Below, piece after piece: positions 17,221 to 25,536 of a DNA stretch of 64,000 nucleotides. The notes beneath the pieces were generated by a model. The model was not told the origin of the DNA. It was given only the letters and a program-made list of their open reading frames with translations, and did no database searches. The first letter of the stretch is position 1; each line of letters begins with the position of its first letter. A program made the position numbers and the translations under genes. The stretch is from positions 1-64,000 of the forward strand of contig NZ_SLVF01000020.1 in the NCBI RefSeq assembly GCF_004345365.1. The letters are read 5' to 3'. The DNA is from Kribbella sp. VKM Ac-2568 (GTDB lineage Bacteria > Actinomycetota > Actinomycetes > Propionibacteriales > Kribbellaceae).

Positions 17221-17255
17221 GCGGCGCCGGGCCATCGGAATTCAAGAAGCGTTGG

Positions 17256-18650
17256 TCAGCGGGCCACAGCAGGCGTCATAGCCAGCAGGTCTGCCAGGCC
17301 GAAGGCGGGTCCGGCCGCGGGCAGGGTCGGCTCCCAGTCCGATTCCAGGCTCAGGTAGCTCGCCGGGTCGGCGCGGAGCAGCCCGATCAGGACCTCTGCC
17401 ACGATCTGGCCGCCGACCGGGCCCAGCCGGTCTCCGCCACCGCGGTGCTCGGACTCCTTGAGGATGTAGAACCAAAGCGGGGTGCCGTGCGGCCAGGCCT
17501 GTTCCAGTTCGTCGGAGGTCAGCGGCGCCGCGCCGACGAGCCGGGCGATCGCCTCACCGCTGGGCAGCCCGGTGGTCTCGCCGCGCAGCAGGTCGCGGAC
17601 CGCCAGGGAGCGGTAGGAGTTGTTGTCGACCGCGCCGGTGACCTGCTCGGGAAGTCCGATGAGGCTGGCGGCGAGCCGGCCGTCGAGCCGTTTGGCGCGC
17701 TGCGCGGGCGGGTGTCCGGGCACATCGAAAACCTGTGTGAGATCCAGGCGCCGGTCAGCGGACAGTGGGCCGAACCCGACCAGGTCGGGGAAGAGCGGCA
17801 CGGCCGGACCGCCCTCGACCAGTCGGTAGGTGTGCCGGATCTGGCCGTGGCCGTAGCGGTACGCCGCGTCGGCGAACTCCAGCGGGATGTACGCCTCCAA
17901 CGGCCCCGGCGCGTACCAGCGGCCGCCCTCGGTGAGCACCTGCTCCGTCAGAGGAGCCCCGACCAGCCGGGGCAGGAAGTCGTGGACCACGATCCACTGG
18001 TAGTGCCAGGTGAGGGTGATCCGGGCCCGGTCGAAGACCTCGGGCTCGGACACCCCCTTCTCGCGCAGCAGGTCGACGATGCGGTTGTGCGCGTGCAGCA
18101 GGGCGACGTGCAGTGTCAGCGAGAACAGGTGCACGTCGTTGCGGGGGTCGCCGATCAGGGCCACTCCCTGCTGGTTGCGCGGTACGTCGCCGCCGTCGGG
18201 GCCGAGCAGGAACTTCGCCGGGTCGGCGAGGTCGAACAGGTACGGCGAGCCGATCGGGCCGTCGGAATAGACGATCTCCAGGTTGAGCTTCGGCACGCGG
18301 GCGTTGCGCAGCGCCTCGGAACTGACGCCGCCGGCGATGGGCGAGCGATCGGCGGTGATGTCGTGGGCGATCAACTGGCCGAAGAACGGCCAGCCGGCGG
18401 CCTCGGTGGCGTCGTCGCCGGCGGCTACCTCGTCCAGGACCGCGGCGGCGTCGCAGATACCGCCGTCGCCGCCGGCACGCATCAGCAGTCCGGGATCCGT
18501 GCCCAGCGGGTCCAGCCCCGGGAACATGCGCCCGTAGCGGGCCGCCCCGGTCGGCCGGTCCACAGCCCGTACGGCGCTGAGGCAATGGTCACGCGCGGCA
18601 GGGTGGCTGCCATGCGAGTGTCGCGGGGCCGTGGTTGACGCTTCTGGCAC
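17256..18650 (-). CDS. Animal-type haem peroxidase family protein
   Basis: 464 residues, starting at GTG 18650 after CCGGAGG. Hallmarks of the animal peroxidase superfamily are present: WPFFGQLIAHDITADRS, with the distal histidine and aspartate (about 107-123); FSLTLHVALLHAHNRIVDLL; WHYQWIVVHDFLP; and YRYGHGQIRHTYRL, with the expected proximal histidine. No signal peptide is evident, so it is probably cytoplasmic or cell-associated. Bacterial members oxidise halides, fatty acids or phenols. A site matching the ECF41-type promoter lies 39-65 bases upstream, suggesting control by that sigma-factor class. Confidence 0.88.
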   Translation of the reverse strand: MPEASTTAPRHSHGSHPAARDHCLSAVRAVDRPTGAARYGRMFPGLDPLGTDPGLLMRAGGDGGICDAAAVLDEVAAGDDATEAAGWPFFGQLIAHDITADRSPIAGGVSSEALRNARVPKLNLEIVYSDGPIGSPYLFDLADPAKFLLGPDGGDVPRNQQGVALIGDPRNDVHLFSLTLHVALLHAHNRIVDLLREKGVSEPEVFDRARITLTWHYQWIVVHDFLPRLVGAPLTEQVLTEGGRWYAPGPLEAYIPLEFADAAYRYGHGQIRHTYRLVEGGPAVPLFPDLVGFGPLSADRRLDLTQVFDVPGHPPAQRAKRLDGRLAASLIGLPEQVTGAVDNNSYRSLAVRDLLRGETTGLPSGEAIARLVGAAPLTSDELEQAWPHGTPLWFYILKESEHRGGGDRLGPVGGQIVAEVLIGLLRADPASYLSLESDWEPTLPAAGPAFGLADLLAMTPAVAR

Positions 18651-18688
18651 TGAATGACCTCCGGTGAGACTGGGGATGCACCTGCTAG

Positions 18689-18715
18689 GACCGGGTAACC
18701 ACGCGGTTTGTGACA
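18689..18715 (-). promoter_or_regulatory. ECF41-like promoter before the peroxidase gene
   Basis: Read on the minus strand: TGTCACA (18715-18709), a 16-base spacer, then GGTC (18692-18689), followed by CTAG. The published ECF41 consensus is TGTCACA, 16 bases, CGTC. Four other sites in the window have the same spacing. Confidence 0.65.
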
Positions 18716-18722
18716 GGTCCTC

Positions 18723-21497
18723 CTAGCCGGTGAGACCGGGATCGGCCGGCGCGGCCTCGGCGGCCGGTGGGCGGAGCTGCCGTCGGGAGGTGATGCCCAG
18801 CTTGGTGAAGACCTTGCGCAGATGCCACTCGACCGTGTGCTGGCTGAGGAACATCTGGGCTCCGATCTGGGCATTCGTCAGGCCGGCGCCGGCGAGCTCG
18901 GCGATCTGTGCCTCCTGCGCGGTCAAGCTGTCACCGGCCCGGCGTGCGCGCTCGTCGATGACCTCACCGGTGGCGGCGAGCTCACGGCGCGCGCGGTCGG
19001 CGAACGCGTCGGCACCAGCCGCGGAGAGGATGTCGTACGCCGTCCGCAGCTCGCCGCGGGCATCCTGGCGCCGACCCTCCCGGCGGAGCCACTCGCCATA
19101 GACCAGGTGCGCCCGGGCGAGATCCATCCGGATGCGCGTCCGGCCGAGTCGTTCGATGGCCTCCAGATACTCGGACTCGGCCGCCGGGCCGGTCGCCAGC
19201 AGGGCTCTCGAGCGAGCGAGCTGGCCTAGCGCCCAGTCCGTGCCGCTGGCCTGCGCCATCTCGGTCAGCCGGTCGAAGCCGTCAGCCGCCAGCTCGGGCC
19301 GCCCGCTCCGCGCTGCCGCCTCGACCAGCTCTGGCAGCGCCCAGTCGGCGACACCGAAGTCTTTCGGATCCACGATGGCGGCTCTGGCCGCCGCCAGCGC
19401 CTCCTGGTACCTGGAGAGGCTGATCATGAGCACGGAGTTCGCCCAGTGGGTGAAGGACAACCCAGCGCCTTCGCCCCGCGCCGTGACGTCGTCGATGGTC
19501 GCGGCGATCAGAGGGCCGGCCTCGTCCGGATTGCCACGCCAGACGGCAACGGCGATGGCGCCGTACGGTGCCAGGCCGATCCCGGTCGCCTCCGCGATCG
19601 TCCGGATCTCCCCGACCAGCGAGGATGCCGTCGCGAACTCTCCGGCGAACAGATCCAGCAGGACCCGGGAGTTCATCACCAGCGGGAGCTCGGTGAGATC
19701 GCCCAGCTCGCGGGCGATCCTGAGGTGCCGCGCGGTGAGGACGTCCCAGTTCTCGTCGTCCCACAGATCGACGGCGGTGCGCGATGCCAGCCAGAGCCAG
19801 CGCAGATCGCTCTGCTCCGCCAGCTCCTCGTCCGAGAACCGCCGGAGCGCCTTCTTGGCCAGGGGTACCGCCGCCGGATAGCCGTCGGTGAAGAGCACAG
19901 CCACGGTTTCCAGCAGTAGATCGTGCTTGCGAGGTGTCTTCGGCTGCGGGGCCGCACGGGCTGCTCGCGCCACTTCGGTCTGCGGGGAACTGGGGGCGAG
20001 GCGCCCGGCGAACATCGAGGCCGCGATCGCGTCGAGGTAAGTGTCGCGGGCGAGTTCGAGGTCGAGCGGTTCGAGCCGGCGGGCTGCGTCCAGGAGCAGG
20101 TGAGCGCCTTCCACGCTGTGACCGGAGGCGAACGCGATCTGCGCGCGCAGGAGATTCACGTGGGCCCGGTGCAGGGGGTCCGCCGGCCCCTCGTCGGCGG
20201 TGACGAGCAGTCTCAGTGCGGTGTCGAAAGCGCCGGCGTGGAGGGTGGCCCGGGCGGCGGCCAGGGCGCGGGCAGCCCGCTCGGCCGGGTCCGGGGTGAG
20301 CTCGGTCGCCCGCTGGAGGAAGGCCGCCGTGGCCGCGACACCGCCGCGGCGTTGTGCCCGGTCGGCGGAGCTGACCAGCTCGCCGGCGACGTCCTCATCC
20401 GGACCGTCGGCTCCGTGGGCGCGATGCCAGGCGCGCCGGTCGGGATCGAGGCCCGGATCGATCGCCTCGGCGAGGGCCAGGTGTACTTCGCGGCGGTCGG
20501 CCGAGGCCTTCGTTCGATACGTCGCCGACCGCACCAGGGGATGCCGGAACCGGACTCGTGCACCGAGTTCGATCAGGCCGGCCGCTTCGGCAGGTGCTGC
20601 CGCGCTGACCGGGACACCCAGGATCGTGAGAGCACGGAGCAGGAGCGGTACGTCGCCGACCGACTCGGCCGCGGCGGTCAGCAACAACCGCTGCGTCTGC
20701 GGCGGGAGCGACTGCACCCGTTGCGCGAAGTTCTGCTCGATCTGGCTTGCCAGCGGTCGGGTGGCCGGCCGCTCGAACCCATCCGCCAGCTGGACCGTCG
20801 TCAGTCCCCGCGGTAGCTCCAGCAGCGCCAGCGGATTGCCGCGTGTCTCCGCCACGATCCGGTCCCTGATGTGGACGTCGAGCCGCCCGGGGACCACGGC
20901 ATCGAGCAGGGCCCCGGCATGCTCGTCCGCCAGGCCGCCGACGACCAGATCCTGGAAACCTCGCCACTGGGGACCGGCCGCGGGCTCCCGGACGGCGAAA
21001 ACCATGGCGATGCGCTCGGCGAACAGACGCCGGCCGACGAAGGCCAGTGTCTGCGCCGAAGCCTGGTCCAGCCACTGCGCATCGTCGATGACGCACAGCA
21101 GCGGCTGCCGGCCGGACGCCTCCGCCAGCAGACTCAGCGCCGCCACGCCGATCAGGAACCTGTCCGGCGGGCCCCCGACACTCTCGGCGAACGCGACCGC
21201 AAGCGCCTCGCGCTGCAGTCGCGGCAGGCGATCGCCGAGGTCGAGCATCGGAGCGCACAACTGGTGCAGGCCGGCGAAAGGGAGTTCCATCTCGGACTCG
21301 AACCCAGCCGCGCGGGCAACCCGGATGCCGTCGGCCTGTCCGACCAGGTAGTCGAGCAGAGCGGACTTTCCGATACCTGCCTCACCGCGGACGATCAGGA
21401 CCTGACCCCGGCCCGAGCGCACGTCGGCCACCAGACGGTCCAGCCGCGCGCACTCCGCTCGCCGACCGCGAAGCTGCGCCCCGCCACCAATCGTCAT
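18723..21497 (-). CDS. LuxR-family ATP-binding regulator (LAL type), second copy
   Basis: 924 residues from ATG 21497 (GGAGAG just before; an ATG at 21569 is possible). Walker A is GEAGIGKSAL near residue 40, Walker B LLCVIDDAQW, followed by a long TPR-like region and a C-terminal LuxR helix-turn-helix (LTAQEAQIAELAGAG to TVEWHLRKVFTKLG). It aligns over its whole length with the protein at 3622-6372, sharing strings such as ELPFAGLHQLCAPMLD. It is divergent from the enolase-superfamily gene, which is a plausible target. Confidence 0.93.
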   Translation of the reverse strand: MTIGGGAQLRGRRAECARLDRLVADVRSGRGQVLIVRGEAGIGKSALLDYLVGQADGIRVARAAGFESEMELPFAGLHQLCAPMLDLGDRLPRLQREALAVAFAESVGGPPDRFLIGVAALSLLAEASGRQPLLCVIDDAQWLDQASAQTLAFVGRRLFAERIAMVFAVREPAAGPQWRGFQDLVVGGLADEHAGALLDAVVPGRLDVHIRDRIVAETRGNPLALLELPRGLTTVQLADGFERPATRPLASQIEQNFAQRVQSLPPQTQRLLLTAAAESVGDVPLLLRALTILGVPVSAAAPAEAAGLIELGARVRFRHPLVRSATYRTKASADRREVHLALAEAIDPGLDPDRRAWHRAHGADGPDEDVAGELVSSADRAQRRGGVAATAAFLQRATELTPDPAERAARALAAARATLHAGAFDTALRLLVTADEGPADPLHRAHVNLLRAQIAFASGHSVEGAHLLLDAARRLEPLDLELARDTYLDAIAASMFAGRLAPSSPQTEVARAARAAPQPKTPRKHDLLLETVAVLFTDGYPAAVPLAKKALRRFSDEELAEQSDLRWLWLASRTAVDLWDDENWDVLTARHLRIARELGDLTELPLVMNSRVLLDLFAGEFATASSLVGEIRTIAEATGIGLAPYGAIAVAVWRGNPDEAGPLIAATIDDVTARGEGAGLSFTHWANSVLMISLSRYQEALAAARAAIVDPKDFGVADWALPELVEAAARSGRPELAADGFDRLTEMAQASGTDWALGQLARSRALLATGPAAESEYLEAIERLGRTRIRMDLARAHLVYGEWLRREGRRQDARGELRTAYDILSAAGADAFADRARRELAATGEVIDERARRAGDSLTAQEAQIAELAGAGLTNAQIGAQMFLSQHTVEWHLRKVFTKLGITSRRQLRPPAAEAAPADPGLTG

Positions 21498-21683
21498 CTC
21501 TCCAACGAGATTAGAGCTCTTCGCCGGTCCGCGACAGCGTGGCCCACCCGCCGGACACGAATGCGCCACCCGATCTCTCGGAGTGTGAGACTCACCGGAC
21601 TGAGCATGATCGGGAGCGATCGGTCAGTAGTCGGTTGGAGCCGCGGTGGGGGACCGCGCGCTCCGGTAGCAGGAGGAGAACAG

Positions 21684-22760
21684 ATGTCATTGGATCGCCA
21701 TTACATCCGCAGCGTAGAGCTCTCGACCATCCGCACCCGCTATCCCCGGACGGTCGGTCGGAACGCTCGTCTCGGGAGCCATGGTAGTGGCGGCGACTCC
21801 GACATCGTGGTCATCCGTACCGACACCGGCAGGGTCGGCTGGGGACTGGTCGCCGGTCCCGTCCCGGCCGAACAGGTGACCGGACGGTCGGTGGCCGACC
21901 TGATCGATCCCGGCAGCGGCGTACGTCACGAAGCGCTGCGAGGTCTGGACTTTGCGTTGCATGACCTGGTCGGCCAGATCGAGGACCTACCCGTCCACAC
22001 GTTGCTCGGGGGACACGGTCGGAGCACTGTCCCGTGCTACGACGGAGCGATCTACTTCGCCGATCTCGATCCGGACGACGGCCCGCGCGGAGTGCCCGCC
22101 GTACTGGCCGACTGTGCCGCCGACGACGCGGCCGGGTACCGGGCGTTCAAGCTGAAGATAGGTCGCGGCAACCGGTGGATGGACCGCGCCGCCGGCGGCG
22201 CCAGGGACATCGAGGTGACCAGGGCGGTCCGGAGGGCCTATCCAGAGCACCGGATCCTCGTGGACGCCAACGACGGCTATGACTGCGCCGGGTTCATCGA
22301 GTACCTACGGGCGGTCACCGACTGCGGGCTCTACTGGGTGGAGGAGCCGTTCCTCGACGACGCGGCCGACCTCGCCCGGCTGCGGAGTCACCTGCGCGAC
22401 GCCGGGTCGGCGACGCTGATCGCCGAGGGGGAGAGCGATCCTGAGGTGGAGACCTTGCTGAAGATCGCCGGCCGCGGAGACATCGACGTCCTACTGATGG
22501 ACGTGGTCTCGTTCGGGCTGACGAGTTGGCGCTCGGTCATGCCGAGGATCGCCGAGCTCGGCGCCCACGCGTCACCGCATGCCTGGGGCCTGCCCCTCAA
22601 GACTCTGTACGCGGCTCAGCTCGCCGCCGGACTGGGCCACGTGGACACAGTCGAGGGCGTTCCCGGTGAGACGATCGGTGTGGACACCAGCGGATACCTC
22701 TGGCGGGACGGCGAGCTGACCGTCCCCGACCGCCCGGGCTTCGGCCTGCCGCTCACCTAG
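21684..22760 (+). CDS. Enolase-superfamily enzyme (mandelate racemase/muconate lactonizing type)
   Basis: 358 residues; AGGAGGAG precedes ATG 21684. The barrel carries FKLKIGRG (KxK bases), VDANDG (first metal ligand), WVEEPF (second) and IAEGES (third). A late ASPHAWGLPLK histidine would be the opposite-face base. These signatures fit acid-sugar dehydratases or racemases, which abstract a proton next to a carboxylate in a Mg-dependent active site. The N-terminal capping domain is about 110 residues, slightly short. The substrate is not deducible. The divergent LuxR regulator may control it. Confidence 0.88.
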   Translation: MSLDRHYIRSVELSTIRTRYPRTVGRNARLGSHGSGGDSDIVVIRTDTGRVGWGLVAGPVPAEQVTGRSVADLIDPGSGVRHEALRGLDFALHDLVGQIEDLPVHTLLGGHGRSTVPCYDGAIYFADLDPDDGPRGVPAVLADCAADDAAGYRAFKLKIGRGNRWMDRAAGGARDIEVTRAVRRAYPEHRILVDANDGYDCAGFIEYLRAVTDCGLYWVEEPFLDDAADLARLRSHLRDAGSATLIAEGESDPEVETLLKIAGRGDIDVLLMDVVSFGLTSWRSVMPRIAELGAHASPHAWGLPLKTLYAAQLAAGLGHVDTVEGVPGETIGVDTSGYLWRDGELTVPDRPGFGLPLT

Positions 22761-22886
22761 TGCCCTGAGTCCGCACGGGGGTGGCAGGAGTAACCAGGCG
22801 GCTGACCAGGGCCTCCACAGGTGAAACGGGTCGTCCGGGGCTGCAGAGTGGTAGCAAGCGCAACTCCTCGAGAAACGGAAACCCAG

Positions 22887-23354
22887 ATGGCCACGATCCA
22901 TGTCAAAGAAACGACCACCTCGACGCCTGAGCAGTTCATCGCCGGGCTCACCGACTTCGGCCCGGGCCGCTCGAAGATCTTCGGCAACAGCGCGGACAAG
23001 TACCTCAAAGTGCACGACCAGAGTCCCGGTCACGCCGACGTCACCGAGGGCTCGGGCGGCATCTGGGAACGCCTGGACTACGACTGGACCGACCCGAACC
23101 ACATCGTTCTCACCACCACCGACTCCAACATCTGGGGCGGCAGGTCGGGCCACACCTACACCTTGACGCCGCGACCCGACGGCCGGACCGACATCGACGC
23201 GGTCGTCGTCCGCGAAGGCAAGAACGCGAAGGGGCGCCTGCTGGGGGCCGTGGTCGGGCTCGCCGGCAGCCGCGTGCTGGGAAAGGCGTTCGGAAACACC
23301 GTCAGGGCCATCGAAGCCCGCAACAACGGAGCCACGCCGCCCGATCCCGCCTAG
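22887..23354 (+). CDS. SRPBCC-family protein
   Basis: 155 residues with the helix-grip pattern of polyketide cyclase/START-like proteins: an N-terminal strand (ATIHVKETTTST), an EQFIAGLTDFGPGR helix, then strands ending in YTLTPRPDGRTDIDAVVV and a long C-terminal helix (GRLLGAVVGLAGSRVLGKAF). The pocket probably binds a hydrophobic ligand. The ribosome site is weak (GAAACGGAAA). The 126-base gap upstream holds no clear promoter that I can identify. Confidence 0.75.
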   Translation: MATIHVKETTTSTPEQFIAGLTDFGPGRSKIFGNSADKYLKVHDQSPGHADVTEGSGGIWERLDYDWTDPNHIVLTTTDSNIWGGRSGHTYTLTPRPDGRTDIDAVVVREGKNAKGRLLGAVVGLAGSRVLGKAFGNTVRAIEARNNGATPPDPA

Positions 23355-23413
23355 CCGCCCGAGCCGCGCCAGGCGGTGACCATCTGCTTGCCCCAGGCCC
23401 CTTCCTCGATCCT
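23351..23413 (-). other. Possible gene 3'-end remnant downstream of an ECF41-like promoter
   Basis: The minus strand reads RIEEGAWGKQMVTAWRGSGG then stop at 23351. It looks like the C-terminus of a real protein, but nothing upstream continues it; the only internal start gives a 10-residue peptide from 23383. The stop abuts the stop of the opposite SRPBCC gene. With a promoter-like site pointing at it from 23445, it may mark a deleted gene. Confidence 0.3.
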
Positions 23414-23418
23414 TGGCG

Positions 23419-23445
23419 GACCGGGAACAGGGCAGATTTGTGACA
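23419..23445 (-). promoter_or_regulatory. ECF41-like promoter, minus strand
   Basis: TGTCACA (23445-23439), 16 bases, GGTC (23422-23419) on the minus strand. It is back to back with the plus-strand site at 23478 but points only at the short remnant ending at 23351. Confidence 0.55.
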
Positions 23446-23477
23446 GCGCGTCGAACCGATGCCGTCACATGGACCGA

Positions 23478-23504
23478 CGTCACAAGAGAGGTGGCTGTCC
23501 TGTC
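23478..23504 (+). promoter_or_regulatory. ECF41-like promoter before the hydrolase cluster
   Basis: CGTCACA (23478-23484), 16 bases, TGTC (23501-23504). The gene start at 23542 is 37 bases downstream. The spacer shares TGGCTGTCC-like sequence with the site at 25458. Confidence 0.65.
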
Positions 23505-23541
23505 TTTCTCCGTAGCAACCGCCTAACGGAAGGAAGCACCA

Positions 23542-23780
23542 GTGACCACGCACATCCTCGAGGCCGCGGCGCAAGAAATCGCCGACGCGACCTCACAGTA
23601 TTACCCGGTCACCGACGCGGGCCAGGACACCGACAGCTACCGCGAGTTCGCCGACGGCCCGTACCTCACTGCCAAGGGCATGGCTTCATGATGCTCAACC
23701 CCGTCCGCGAGACCGCCGCGACCACCGGCGCGATGGTGCAGGCGGTCCACGCCCTTCGCAAGGCACTCGGCACCAACTGA
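23542..23780 (+). pseudogene. Deleted and frameshifted esterase (Aes-type alpha/beta hydrolase)
   Basis: GTG 23542 follows GGAAGGA and encodes THILEAAAQEIADATS, which resembles the N-terminus of Aes/HSL-type esterases; the frame stops at 23691. A second frame begins at ATG 23688 (ATGA overlap) and runs to 23780. Its GHGFMMLNPVRETAAT and QAVHALRKALGTN match the C-terminus of the same esterase type, including the catalytic-histidine region. Between them, about 250 residues with the HGGG and GxSxG motifs are missing. The simplest reading is an internal deletion plus frameshift. Two coupled small peptides are an alternative. Confidence 0.65.
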
Positions 23781-23808
23781 TCCCCACCACAGCAGAAAGC
23801 AGGAACCT

Positions 23809-24531
23809 ATGACTGAGCAGAAGCCCGTCGTTGTCCTCGTGCACGGGGCGTTCGCGGAGTCCGCGAGCTGGAACGGCGTCATCGAGCAGTTGCAGGCGAA
23901 GTCGATCGAGGCCGTCGCGGTCGCCAACCCGTTGCGCAGCGTCGCCGGTGACGCGGCCTATGTGCGCGACGTGATCGCGGGGATCGGCCGGCCTGTCGTG
24001 CTGGTCGGGCACTCCTACGGAGGCATTGTGATCACCGAGGCGGCCGCGGCCAACGAGTTGGTGGTCGGTCTCGTGTACGTCGACGCGTTCGCGCCCGAGC
24101 AGGGCGAGAGCGCCCTGGAGTTGTCGGGCAAGTTCCCCGGTAGCACTCTGGGCGAGGCCCTCGCCGCCTACCCGGTGTCCACCGGCGGCAACGAGTTCGT
24201 CATCAGGCCGGAGGCGTTCCACCACCAGTTCGCCGCCGATGTCTCCGCCGAACAGGCCGCACTGATGGCCGCCACGCAGCGACCGGTCACGGAAGCCGCA
24301 CTCACCGACGGGCTCCCTACCGCCAGGCCGGCCTGGAAGAACCTCCCGTCGTGGTTCGTGATCAGCGACCAGGATTTGAACATCCCGTTCGCCGCTCACC
24401 GGTTCTTCGCCGAACGCGCCGGCTCCCGGGGCACCCGAGAGGTGGCGGGCGGCTCGCACGCGTTGAGCGTGTCACAGCCCGGTCCTGTCGCCGCATCCAT
24501 CCTCGACGCCGTCGAGGCTGTCTCCAAGTGA
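23809..24531 (+). CDS. Alpha/beta hydrolase (small esterase type)
   Basis: 240 residues. VVVLVHGAFAESASWNGV gives the oxyanion loop, GHSYGGIV the nucleophile (Ser about 71), SDQDLNIP the acid and GGSHALSV the histidine. It resembles the protein partly encoded at 1-327 and other small salicylate-esterase-like hydrolases. It probably forms a unit with the next gene (21-base gap) and lies downstream of the ECF41-like promoter at 23478, after the esterase remnant. Confidence 0.9.
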   Translation: MTEQKPVVVLVHGAFAESASWNGVIEQLQAKSIEAVAVANPLRSVAGDAAYVRDVIAGIGRPVVLVGHSYGGIVITEAAAANELVVGLVYVDAFAPEQGESALELSGKFPGSTLGEALAAYPVSTGGNEFVIRPEAFHHQFAADVSAEQAALMAATQRPVTEAALTDGLPTARPAWKNLPSWFVISDQDLNIPFAAHRFFAERAGSRGTREVAGGSHALSVSQPGPVAASILDAVEAVSK

Positions 24532-24552
24532 CCAACAGGGAGGGGGAGCACC

Positions 24553-25488
24553 ATGAGCAAACGCCTTGAACCGCTGATGCACGTCACCACAGAGATCCTC
24601 GATGTGGCGTACTACGAGGTCGGTCCCGCCGGCGGACCTCCGGTGCTCCTCCTCCATGGATTCCCCTACGACATCCACAGCTATGTCGAGGTGGCTCCCC
24701 GACTGGCCGATTCCGGCTACCGGGTGATCGTCCCGTACCTGCGGGGACACGGGCCGACTCGGTTCCTCGATCCGGAGACGCCGAGATCCGGGCAGCAGGC
24801 CGCGCTCGGGAAGGACGTGGTCGACCTGCTGGATGCTCTCGGCATTCCCGCGGCGGTGCTGGCCGGCTACGACTGGGGTGGCCGGGCCGCCTGCGTAGCC
24901 GCCGCGCTCTGGCCCGACCGCGTCACCGGGCTGGTCTCAGTGAACAGCTACCTGATCCAGGACATCAGTACCGCGATGAATCCGATCCGCCCGGAGCTGG
25001 AGGCCGGCTTCTGGTACTTCTTCTACTTCCTCACCGATCGTGGTCACGCCGGCCTGACCGCGAACCGGCGGGAGATCGCCGAGGTGATCTGGCGACGCAA
25101 CTCACCTCAGTGGGCCTTCGAGGACGCCGACCTGGACCTGGCGGCGGAGGCCTTCGCGAACCCTGACTACGTCGACGTCGTGATCCACTCCTACCGTCAC
25201 CGCCTAGGACATGCCGCCGGTTCGGCCGCCTACGCGGAGCATGAACGCGTACTCGCCACCGCGCCCGCGATCGTGGTCCCGGCTGTGACGCTGGACGGCT
25301 CGGCCGATGGCAACTTTCCCGCCACCGACGGCAGTTCCAGCGCCGCACACTTCGTCGGTCCGCGGGCCCACCATCAGGTGCCGAACGCCGGTCACAACCT
25401 TCCTCGTGAAGCACCTGCCGCATTCGTGCGGGCTGTCGCCGAGGTGTTCGAGCTGGCTGTCACAGGTCGTGGGGCTGTCCTGTCTTAG
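24553..25488 (+). CDS. Alpha/beta hydrolase, epoxide hydrolase/dehalogenase type
   Basis: 311 residues; GGGAGG precedes ATG 24553. The oxyanion motif is LLLHGFPYDIHSY. The nucleophile elbow reads AGYDWGGRAA, with aspartate in place of serine, as in epoxide hydrolases and haloalkane dehalogenases. VPNAGHNLPREAP holds the catalytic histidine; a cap domain lies between. The likely reaction is epoxide opening, though the base is not certain. The end of the gene contains the ECF41-like promoter of the following operon. Confidence 0.88.
   Translation: MSKRLEPLMHVTTEILDVAYYEVGPAGGPPVLLLHGFPYDIHSYVEVAPRLADSGYRVIVPYLRGHGPTRFLDPETPRSGQQAALGKDVVDLLDALGIPAAVLAGYDWGGRAACVAAALWPDRVTGLVSVNSYLIQDISTAMNPIRPELEAGFWYFFYFLTDRGHAGLTANRREIAEVIWRRNSPQWAFEDADLDLAAEAFANPDYVDVVIHSYRHRLGHAAGSAAYAEHERVLATAPAIVVPAVTLDGSADGNFPATDGSSSAAHFVGPRAHHQVPNAGHNLPREAPAAFVRAVAEVFELAVTGRGAVLS
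25458..25484 (+). promoter_or_regulatory. ECF41-like promoter before the epimerase-cupin-methyltransferase run
   Basis: TGTCACA (25458-25464, exact -35), 16 bases, TGTC (25481-25484), then TTAG. It lies inside the last codons of the preceding hydrolase gene. The next start is 52 bases downstream. Confidence 0.7.
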
Positions 25489-25536
25489 CTGCTGACCGGA
25501 CGGCAACTCGTGCCCCGGATGTGAGGAAGGTTTGCA

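Noticed and set aside
17052..18638. Open frame of 528 codons on the plus strand
   Set aside because: It is antisense to the haem peroxidase gene, whose family motifs are clear on the other strand; the plus-strand product is low-complexity and has no recognisable motif. Long antisense frames are expected at this GC content.
23464..23484. Another CGTCACA at 23464 as a sixth ECF41-like site
   Set aside because: Sixteen bases downstream there is GAGA, not a GTC-type -10, so only the copy at 23478 fits.
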